The notes below the pieces were generated by a model. It worked only from the letters and a program-made list of their open reading frames with translations, had not been told where the DNA came from and did no database searches. A stretch of DNA of 64,000 bases from Hyphomicrobiales bacterium. Lineage in GTDB: Bacteria > Pseudomonadota > Alphaproteobacteria > Rhizobiales > JACESI01. The position numbers were made by a program, and so were the translations under genes. Below, in pieces: positions 56,916 through 64,000 of the stretch. The number at the start of each line of letters is the position of its first letter. Within the stretch, counting starts at the first letter, position 1. The stretch covers positions 496,001 through 560,000 of the forward strand of contig JBDXGY010000006.1 of assembly GCA_039989895.1 (NCBI GenBank), given 5' to 3'.

Positions 56916-57659
56916 CTAAATGTCGACAAAGCATTTCGTTGGGAAATCCCACAAAACACCACTTCTTTGAAGGTCGGCAACTGATAGCTCCACGAGATGC
57001 GGTGCAATGTCTGCAGGTGTTTTTAAACTAGAAGGGTCTTCACCTGGTACGGCTTTAGCGCGCATGGCTGTGCGCAGGGGGCCGGGGTTAATGATGATCG
57101 TTTTGATGGGCGTTTGTTCTGTTTCCTTGGCATAAGTGACTGCCATGGTTTCAAGCGCTGCTTTGGACATTGAGTAAGCTGCCCAATAAGGTCGCCGTTT
57201 GCGGGGCGCACTAGATGAAATGAAAAGCGCGCGCCCACTCATCGATTGACGCAGCAGCGGGTCTAGTGAGCGGATTAATCGCCAGTTAGCGGTGACATTA
57301 ATTGCCATGACATCATCGAACTCTTTTGGCGACATATGACCAACCGGTGTGATGCTGCCTAAGATCCCAGCATTGGCCAGTAGAATATCGAGTTTACCCC
57401 ATCGTTCATAAATAGCACCGCCAAGACGATCAATGCCTTCGCCATCTTTGAGGTCAAGTGGCACAAGTGTCGCGTTGCCACCGTCCGCTTTAATTTCATC
57501 ATCAAGCTCTTCAAGGCCGCCAACTGTGCGGGCCACAGCAATGACATGTGCACCCGCCGCCGCATATGCCTTGGCTGCCGCATATCCAATGCCGCGCGAT
57601 GCGCCGGTTACAAGCGCAGTCTTACCTTCAAGCTGCCCCTCAATTTGAAGAGTCATCAA
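56916..57659 (-). CDS. Short-chain dehydrogenase/reductase
   Basis: The 247-residue enzyme has the NAD(P)-binding TGASRGIG (residues 18-25), the LANAGI strand near residue 94, catalytic serine in FISSSAP, and YSMSK (YxxxK) near residue 165. The following INPGPLRTAMRA fits classical SDRs. The substrate is unknown. It overlaps the purF stop by four bases and ends the - strand series from dnaB. Confidence 0.88.
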   Translation of the reverse strand: MMTLQIEGQLEGKTALVTGASRGIGYAAAKAYAAAGAHVIAVARTVGGLEELDDEIKADGGNATLVPLDLKDGEGIDRLGGAIYERWGKLDILLANAGILGSITPVGHMSPKEFDDVMAINVTANWRLIRSLDPLLRQSMSGRALFISSSAPRKRRPYWAAYSMSKAALETMAVTYAKETEQTPIKTIIINPGPLRTAMRAKAVPGEDPSSLKTPADIAPHLVELSVADLQRSGVLWDFPTKCFVDI

Positions 57660-59107
57660 CCGGCCTCAGATAGTAAAGAGAGTTGGCGCACATTGCTGCC
57701 ACCTTCGCGATCAGTGAGTGCGGTTGGATATTCGCCAGTAAAGCAGGCATCGCAATATTGCGGCAGATCACCATTACGCTTTGCTTCACCCACGGCACGA
57801 TAAAGACCGTCGATAGATAAAAAGGAAAGGCTGTCGGTATTAATATAGGTCTGCATCTCTTCAATCGACATGCGAGAGGCGAGAAGCTTACCCTTTTCAG
57901 GTGTATCAACGCCATAGTAACATGACGACATAGTAGGGGGGCTTGCAACGCGCATATGAACTTCAGCAGCACCTGCATCGCGCACCATTTGGACAATTTT
58001 GACCGAAGTGGTGCCCCGGACGATGGAGTCATCGACGAGTATCACACGCTTACCTTTTAGAACTTGCTTGTTGCCATTGTGTTTCAAACGAACGCCCATA
58101 TGGCGAACAGAATCAGATGGTTCAATAAAGGTGCGGCCAACATAATGGTTGCGGATGATACCCAGATCGAAAGGAATGCCGGCTTCTTGCGCATAGCCAA
58201 TGGCCGCCGGTGTGCCTGAATCAGGCACCGGGACAATAACATCCGCATCAACAGCACTTTCGCGGGCAAGCTCCGCACCAATTTGCTTGCGCGCCTCATA
58301 GACCGACTGACCACGGAATACTGAATCCGGTCTAGCAAAATATACATATTCAAAGACGCAAAAACGATCGCCGGTTTTGGAGAATGGCTTTAAGCTTTCT
58401 AATCCGCTATCCGTGATAACCACCAATTCACCGGGTTCAATCTCGCGAATAAATTGGGCGCCAATAATATCAAGGGCGCAGGTTTCTGAGGCAAGAATAT
58501 AAGCGCCATCAAGGTCGCCTAAAACAAGGGGGCGAACGCCCATAGGGTCTCGACAACCGATCATTTTATTTTCGCTAATCCCAATCAAGGAATAAGCACC
58601 TTCAACCTGCCGCAGCGCATCTACAAAGCGGTCTACTAAGGGGCCGCGAATGGAAGTCGCTATAAGGTGCAAAATGGTTTCTGTATCGGAGGTTGACTGA
58701 AAAATGGCCCCTTGAGTTTGCAGTTTCTTTTGTAACGTGAGGGCGTTTGTCAAATTACCGTTGTGGGCGATGGCAAAGCCGCCACCGGCAAATTCGGCGA
58801 ATAGGGGTTGTATATTGCGCAAGCCCGCTCCACCCGCCGTGGAATAGCGATTATGTCCAATGGCACGAGTTCCCGGCAAGCGATCAATAACGCTCTTCTT
58901 AGAAAACGTATCGCCGACAAGGCCGACATGACGCTCAGAAGAAAATTGCTTGCCATCATAGCTAACAATGCCGGACGCTTCTTGCCCACGGTGTTGCAGG
59001 GCATGAAGGCCCAATACAGTCAGTGCGGCAGCATCATCGTGACCAAAAATACCAAAAACCCCACATTCTTCATGAAAGGCATCGTCATCATCGTCCGCAG
59101 GGAACAT
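57656..59107 (-). CDS. purF: Amidophosphoribosyltransferase
   Basis: This 483-residue enzyme makes phosphoribosylamine, the first step of purine synthesis. The N-terminal glutaminase domain has the nucleophile C15 (EECGVFGI) after a short acidic propeptide, and the C-terminal domain has the PRPP loop VILVDDSIVRGTTS. It is 11 bases downstream of cvpA, a long-known partner. Confidence 0.97.
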   Translation of the reverse strand: MFPADDDDDAFHEECGVFGIFGHDDAAALTVLGLHALQHRGQEASGIVSYDGKQFSSERHVGLVGDTFSKKSVIDRLPGTRAIGHNRYSTAGGAGLRNIQPLFAEFAGGGFAIAHNGNLTNALTLQKKLQTQGAIFQSTSDTETILHLIATSIRGPLVDRFVDALRQVEGAYSLIGISENKMIGCRDPMGVRPLVLGDLDGAYILASETCALDIIGAQFIREIEPGELVVITDSGLESLKPFSKTGDRFCVFEYVYFARPDSVFRGQSVYEARKQIGAELARESAVDADVIVPVPDSGTPAAIGYAQEAGIPFDLGIIRNHYVGRTFIEPSDSVRHMGVRLKHNGNKQVLKGKRVILVDDSIVRGTTSVKIVQMVRDAGAAEVHMRVASPPTMSSCYYGVDTPEKGKLLASRMSIEEMQTYINTDSLSFLSIDGLYRAVGEAKRNGDLPQYCDACFTGEYPTALTDREGGSNVRQLSLLSEAG

Positions 59108-59118
59108 ATGTTTACTCG

Positions 59119-59751
59119 CTAATTGTTTGTACTGTCAGGGATGAGGTTTTCTAACGCTTTTTGTTCGCTCTGGCTAATTGGCGAACCATTTTTGTCGTCT
59201 GTTTCTGAAGGAGCAGAGCCATCTTCTTTGGATATAATATCTTTGCCTATATCGACGAGGTCTTCAATGTCTTCTGGAAGAACTGCGATCAAAGAGTTGG
59301 CCATATTATCAAGGAATGGTTTTGATTTAGATTCAGATATCCATGTGGGCTGTGCTTCTGGTGCCAGCCAATTGAACATGCCAACGGCGACCACAAATAA
59401 AAGAACGCCGCGTGCGGCACCAAAAATAAAACCTAAAGTACGATCAAGTGCGCCAATCGATGAGTCGATGATAAAATCGGAAATGCGCATAGTAATAAAA
59501 CTGACAATAACCAAAGTGACTATAAAGACGATTGCAACTGTCACGATCATCGCGATCGTTTCATTCTCTACATAGTTTCGAACAATAGGTGTTAATGGGT
59601 CATCTGTGAGGGCTACTGCAAGAGCTGCCGCTGCCGCTACCATCCATGATCCCACGGAGAGAATCTCACGAGAAAAACCTCTCACCATGGCTAACATAGC
59701 TGATAAAAACACCACAACGATGACAACAATATCTAAAAGCGCAAATTGCAT
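59119..59751 (-). CDS. cvpA: CvpA-family membrane protein
   Basis: The 210-residue protein has four membrane helices within residues 5-125 (starting LDIVVIVVVFLSAMLAMVRGF) with the conserved RGFSREIL and GALDRTLGFIFGAARG segments, followed by a polar tail. CvpA supports envelope stress tolerance and was first linked to colicin V. It lies directly upstream of purF. Confidence 0.93.
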   Translation of the reverse strand: MQFALLDIVVIVVVFLSAMLAMVRGFSREILSVGSWMVAAAAALAVALTDDPLTPIVRNYVENETIAMIVTVAIVFIVTLVIVSFITMRISDFIIDSSIGALDRTLGFIFGAARGVLLFVVAVGMFNWLAPEAQPTWISESKSKPFLDNMANSLIAVLPEDIEDLVDIGKDIISKEDGSAPSETDDKNGSPISQSEQKALENLIPDSTNN

Positions 59752-59902
59752 CTTATTTCCAACTTGTAGGATGAAATATAATCGGATGAGAACCCGACCT
59801 GATCAATATCCGCCTTTCTACAAGTCTTTTGCTCATTTGCACAGACTCCCAATGCTGATGATTTGAAATATCCTAAACAATCTGAGTTTTAAGGGATATT
59901 TT

Positions 59903-61297
59903 CTACCCATCAGTAGTGTCTTTTGGTTTTGAGGCTAATATTTGGGCCACCAACAGCGATAAATTATCAATTGACTTAAAGCTATTGAGTGCTTTTGGCG
60001 AGTTTTTTTCACTTAATGTTGGTCCCGTTGCTTGTTTAAAACCAAGTTTTGCCGATTCTTTGAGCCTTGTGGCAACATGAGACACAGGGCGAACGGCACC
60101 GGAAAGACTGACCTCACCAAAGTAAACGGCATCTTTGGGAAGAGCAACGCCGGCAAGGGAAGAGGTGAGGGCCGCAGCAATCGCAAGATCAGCTGCAGGT
60201 TCATTGATTTTGAGGCCACCTGCAACATTCAAGTAAACATCATGGCTACCAAGACGCACCCCACAGTGGGCGTCGAGTACGGCAAGTACCATGGCAAGGC
60301 GCGATGAATCCCAGCCCACGACAGCGCGACGTGGTGTGCCCAGCTGTGAGGGTGCGACCAGTGCCTGCACTTCAACCAAAACCGGACGTGACCCTTCCAT
60401 GCCAGCAAAAACAGCAGCACCGGGAGCCGAACCGCTACGTTCTCCTAAAAATAACTCTGAAGGATTGGCGACTTCACGCAGGCCCTTACCGGTCATCTCG
60501 AAAACACCAATTTCGTCGGTCGGGCCGAAGCGGTTTTTCACCGCGCGTAAAATGCGAAATTGATGTGCGCCTTCGCCTTCAAAATATAAAACAGCGTCGA
60601 CCATATGCTCTACCACGCGGGGACCTGCAATTTGGCCTTCTTTGGTAACATGTCCAACAAGAACCACTGTGGCTCCTGATTGCTTGGCGTAACGGATCAT
60701 CGCCTGAGACGACGCGCGCACTTGTGTTACCGTGCCGGGCGCCGACTCCGCCTGATCTGTCCATAATGTTTGGATCGAATCTAGAATAACAAGGCTGGCG
60801 TTTTTCTCGTTTTCCAACGTTGCCAGAATATCTTCAACGCTGGTTTCGGCACCAAGTCGCACGGCACTATCAGATAAACCTAGACGCTGGGCGCGAAGCC
60901 GCACTTGATCAATCGCCTCCTCACCAGAAATATAAACAACCTTATGCCCCTGATTAGCGAGAGAGCTGGCGGCTTGTAGAAGGATCGTTGACTTGCCGAT
61001 CCCTGGATCTCCGCCAAGCAGAAGGGCCGAACCTCGAACAAATCCACCGCCTGTTACGCGATCAAGTTCCGGCATATTGGTTTTGGTGCGTGGGGCTTGA
61101 TCTGTATCTCCATCTAGCGAGTTGAGGGGTATCACACGCCCTTTGCGCATAGGCTTGCCAGGACCACCGCCAACACCAGCAATTTCAAGGTCTTCGACGA
61201 TCGTGTTCCATTCGTTACAGGACTCGCATTTGCCTTGCCAGCGTGATGAAACAGCGCCGCAATTTTGACAGACAAACCGAGACTTGATTTTAGCCAA
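59903..61297 (-). CDS. radA: RadA/Sms, branch-migration DNA repair protein
   Basis: The 464-residue protein has a C4 zinc finger (C10, C13, C24, C27), a RecA-like domain with Walker A GGDPGIGKS (residues 95-103), the KNRFGPTDE motif and a C-terminal Lon-like domain. It processes recombination intermediates. It starts just after alr. The 151-base gap after it to cvpA holds no gene. Confidence 0.97.
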   Translation of the reverse strand: MAKIKSRFVCQNCGAVSSRWQGKCESCNEWNTIVEDLEIAGVGGGPGKPMRKGRVIPLNSLDGDTDQAPRTKTNMPELDRVTGGGFVRGSALLLGGDPGIGKSTILLQAASSLANQGHKVVYISGEEAIDQVRLRAQRLGLSDSAVRLGAETSVEDILATLENEKNASLVILDSIQTLWTDQAESAPGTVTQVRASSQAMIRYAKQSGATVVLVGHVTKEGQIAGPRVVEHMVDAVLYFEGEGAHQFRILRAVKNRFGPTDEIGVFEMTGKGLREVANPSELFLGERSGSAPGAAVFAGMEGSRPVLVEVQALVAPSQLGTPRRAVVGWDSSRLAMVLAVLDAHCGVRLGSHDVYLNVAGGLKINEPAADLAIAAALTSSLAGVALPKDAVYFGEVSLSGAVRPVSHVATRLKESAKLGFKQATGPTLSEKNSPKALNSFKSIDNLSLLVAQILASKPKDTTDG

Positions 61298-61298
61298 T

Positions 61299-62444
61299 TT
61301 ATTCTCCTAACGGACCATAGAGGCGAGCATAGCGTTTGCCCAGTGAGGTAAGAAATTCATAGTCTATGGTTCCAGCATGACCCGCAAGCTGACTGATCGA
61401 AATGTTAGGCCCAAAAAGCTCCACATAATCGCCGCGTTTTACATCAGGAACATCACTCACATCAATGGCAATAAGGTCCATAGAAACGTGGCCCACCAAT
61501 GGCACTTTATATCCATTGATATAGGCAAAAGCTCCTTTTTTCTTTGTGGTGGAGCCGGATTGACGGATATAGCCATCTGCATATCCGCAGGCAACGGTCG
61601 CGATTGTGCGGTCACGATCAACAATTTCAGCGGCGCTGTAGCCAACGCTTTCATGCTCTTTCACATCTCGAATCTGCAAGATTCGCCCCTCCGCTTTCAC
61701 AACAGGTTTCATGGGATTGCTGCCTGCATGATCCATGAGGGCTGCACCGCCATATAGCGCAATGCCGGGGCGAACTACATCCATATGAAAAGCTGATCCA
61801 TTGAATATGCCCGCAGAGTTACAAAGCGATCGATCGACATCGGGAAAGAGGGTGCAAATTTCTTGAAAACTTGAGAGCTGACATCCGTTCATCAAAGACC
61901 GAGGGCTGCCCCCACAAACGAGATGTGACATCAGTAAAGAGAGATTGAGTTTGGCAATAAGGGCATTATCTTTTGCAAGCTCTCTTGCTTCATCCTCCCG
62001 CATACCAAGGCGGTTCATACCGGTATCAATATGTAGGGCTGCGGGGTGACCATCACTGTTATCAGCCCACTCCTTAACTTCGTCTATTGAATTAAGAACT
62101 GGCTTTAAATTATTGTTTTTATATAGATTTGAGCAATCAAATAGAAGGCCATTTAAGATGTAAATCGAGGCGTCTATATCCAAGCCTCTGACGCGTATCC
62201 CTTCCTCGGGAGTCGCCACAAAATATGTTTTGCAACCCGCATCAGATAATGATTCTACGGCTTTTTCAAGTGTGATGCCATAGGCATCCGCTTTAATCAC
62301 CGCACCGCATTCCGTTGGATTGTCGCCTTGATTCACGGTGTCGCGCAAGTGGCGCCAGTTATCAGCAAAGGCTTCAAGATCGACTGTTAAGCGTCCGCAA
62401 GAAAGAGGGTTCAATGTTGGGTAATCAGACAAATCTACCATCAT
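61299..62444 (-). CDS. alr: Alanine racemase
   Basis: The 381-residue PLP enzyme supplies D-alanine for peptidoglycan. The PLP lysine is K51 in AVIKADAYG, and the catalytic tyrosine lies in VGYSAAEIVD. The barrel and C-terminal domain are complete (ends YARLYGPLGE). It lies between dnaB and radA with short gaps. Confidence 0.95.
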   Translation of the reverse strand: MMVDLSDYPTLNPLSCGRLTVDLEAFADNWRHLRDTVNQGDNPTECGAVIKADAYGITLEKAVESLSDAGCKTYFVATPEEGIRVRGLDIDASIYILNGLLFDCSNLYKNNNLKPVLNSIDEVKEWADNSDGHPAALHIDTGMNRLGMREDEARELAKDNALIAKLNLSLLMSHLVCGGSPRSLMNGCQLSSFQEICTLFPDVDRSLCNSAGIFNGSAFHMDVVRPGIALYGGAALMDHAGSNPMKPVVKAEGRILQIRDVKEHESVGYSAAEIVDRDRTIATVACGYADGYIRQSGSTTKKKGAFAYINGYKVPLVGHVSMDLIAIDVSDVPDVKRGDYVELFGPNISISQLAGHAGTIDYEFLTSLGKRYARLYGPLGE

Positions 62445-62476
62445 GTATTATCCCTACATCTTGCCTCAAATGACGC

Positions 62477-63970
62477 CTAATACTGGTCGGGTAATTGCGA
62501 TGAATTTGCGAGATCAGAGAAGCGGGTATACTGCGGCGTGAAGGAGAGCGGCACAATACCTGTGGGACCATGCCTTTGTTTGGCAACAATCACCTCAGCG
62601 ACCCCGCGTGCTTTCTCCATCTTCGTAAACCATTCCGCATAAGATGGGTCATCTTGTGGTGGTTCTTTATTCTGAAGATAATATTCCTCACGATAAATAA
62701 ACAACACCACATCGGCGTCCTGCTCAATAGAGCCTGATTCTCGAAGGTCGGAGAGTTGCGGGTGTTTGTCGTCGCGACTTTCGACAGCACGTGAAAGCTG
62801 GGAGAGGGCGATGATCGGTACTTTCAATTCCTTCGCCAGTGATTTCAAACCGGTGGTGATTTCCGTAATTTCCTGCACCCGATTGCCTGCATTTTTCGAG
62901 CTGCCCGACATCAACTGCACATAGTCAACCACCAAAAGATCAAGCCCATGCTGTCGCTTCAAGCGTCTTGCTCGGGTGGAAAGCTGCGCGATGGAAATGC
63001 CGCCCGTCTGGTCGATAAACAAGGGCTTCGATTGCATGTCCTGCACGGCAAAGGTGAGCTTGTCATATTCGGCAGGTGAAATCTCTCCTCGGCGAATTTT
63101 GCTTGATGAGACTTCCGCCTGTTCAGAAACCACACGTGTTGCCAGCTGTTCCGCTGACATCTCCAATGAGAAGAAGCCAACGCGCCCACCGTTTTTCGGT
63201 TTTATTGTCCCATCAGCCTGTACTTCTGGTTCATAGGCGCTTGCGACATTATAGGCGATATTGGTGGCCAGCGATGTTTTGCCCATGCCGGGACGAGCTG
63301 CCAAAATGATAAGGTCGGATGATTGTAGACCACCCATGCGGCGATCAAGGTCGCTTAGACCAGTCGCACATCCAGATAACTGTCCATCGCGCTGAAAGGC
63401 AGCACCGGCCATTTCAATTGATTCTGTGAGTGCAGACGAAAAATTGACAAAACCGCGTGCCTCACTGCCGGTTTCGGCCAATTCAAACAGTCGTTTCTCT
63501 GCTCCTTCGATCTGATCGCGCGGTGTCATCTCAGATGGTGCATCATAGGCCGTATTCACCACTTCTTCGCCCACATCAATGAGTGCGCGTCTGATCGCGA
63601 GATCTTGTATAGCGCGACCATAGTCAACAGCATTGATAATGGTGGTGGCTTCACCGGCTAGGCGAGCTAGATATTGAACCAGCGTAATCTCGCCAACTTG
63701 TTGTTCTGCCGGCAAAAATGTTTTGATGGTGATTGGATTGGCAATCTTATCCATACGAATAATTTTGCCAGCTTCTTCATAAATCAATTGGTGGATTGGC
63801 TCATAAAAGTGCTCGGCCTTGAGAAAATCAGAAACGCGATCATAAGCGCTGTTATTGACCAAAATAGCGCCCAAAAGCGCCTGCTCAACCTCAAGGTTGG
63901 CAGGTGATGATCTGAAATCCTGCATTTGCTGCGGGTCATTTGCTGGAGCAAAATTAGGCGCTGTTTCCAT
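62477..63970 (-). CDS. dnaB: Replicative DNA helicase DnaB
   Basis: The 497-residue hexameric helicase has an N-terminal primase-interacting domain (LEVEQALLGAILVNNSAYD), Walker A ARPGMGKT (residues 225-232), Walker B LLVVDYVQLM and the arginine-finger region. No intein is present. It is the first gene of the - strand set and its start lies 30 bases from the window end. Confidence 0.98.
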   Translation of the reverse strand: METAPNFAPANDPQQMQDFRSSPANLEVEQALLGAILVNNSAYDRVSDFLKAEHFYEPIHQLIYEEAGKIIRMDKIANPITIKTFLPAEQQVGEITLVQYLARLAGEATTIINAVDYGRAIQDLAIRRALIDVGEEVVNTAYDAPSEMTPRDQIEGAEKRLFELAETGSEARGFVNFSSALTESIEMAGAAFQRDGQLSGCATGLSDLDRRMGGLQSSDLIILAARPGMGKTSLATNIAYNVASAYEPEVQADGTIKPKNGGRVGFFSLEMSAEQLATRVVSEQAEVSSSKIRRGEISPAEYDKLTFAVQDMQSKPLFIDQTGGISIAQLSTRARRLKRQHGLDLLVVDYVQLMSGSSKNAGNRVQEITEITTGLKSLAKELKVPIIALSQLSRAVESRDDKHPQLSDLRESGSIEQDADVVLFIYREEYYLQNKEPPQDDPSYAEWFTKMEKARGVAEVIVAKQRHGPTGIVPLSFTPQYTRFSDLANSSQLPDQY

Positions 63971-64000
63971 TCGTAATTCCTCTAAAGCTGTACCAATTTG

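Overview
The window is a chromosomal segment of an alphaproteobacterium, most likely in the order Hyphomicrobiales (Rhizobiales). The evidence is gene order and protein types: a hopanoid (hpn) cluster, an undivided secE-nusG-rplKAJL-rpoBC / rpsL-rpsG-fusA-tuf / S10-spc-alpha ribosomal superoperon, an htrA-rarA-crcB-rluC-HAD-ATP12 block, and a dnaB-alr-radA-cvpA-purF-SDR block. The DNA looks only moderately GC-rich by eye. No rRNA, tRNA or CRISPR array was found.

Layout. (1) 1-11.7 kb is hopanoid lipid synthesis and transport: the 3' end of hpnN, then hpnM and hpnH on +; an NsrR-type regulator and a membrane-tailed truncated globin; hpnC-D-E-G on -; hpnB on +; and an overlapping - strand set of sulfotransferase, propeller-like lipoprotein and hpnA. 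The squalene-hopene cyclase gene is not in the window. (2) 11.7-14.5 kb carries cytochrome c maturation genes ccmC-ccmD-ccmG, coupled to two small glycosyltransferase-family genes; ccmA and ccmB are absent. (3) 14.8-26.9 kb is secE to rpoC, with strong hairpins in most of the spacers. (4) 26.9-30.5 kb is an accessory insertion between rpoC and rpsL: an ATP-grasp gene, a decayed second copy of pieces of rpoC with its terminator, and a KAP-type P-loop NTPase. (5) 30.5-49.2 kb is str-S10-spc-alpha, ending in a clear terminator after rplQ. (6) 49.2-54.9 kb is a tightly packed + strand set from htrA to the ATP synthase assembly chaperone. (7) 55.0-56.9 kb holds two proteins of unknown function flanking a 369-bp deletion derivative of an IS66-family element. 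(8) 56.9-64.0 kb is the - strand dnaB to SDR set.

How the genes work together. HpnC, HpnD and HpnE make squalene from farnesyl diphosphate. HpnH, HpnG, HpnB and HpnA extend and decorate the hopanoid side chain, and HpnM and HpnN move hopanoids to the outer membrane. The central superoperon supplies ribosomal proteins, RNA polymerase subunits, elongation factors and the Sec channel. The most unusual places are the rpoC-rpsL gap with its rpoC duplicate, the nitric-oxide-type regulator and membrane-tailed globin inside the hopanoid locus, and the sulfotransferase gene overlapping a lipoprotein gene that itself overlaps hpnA.
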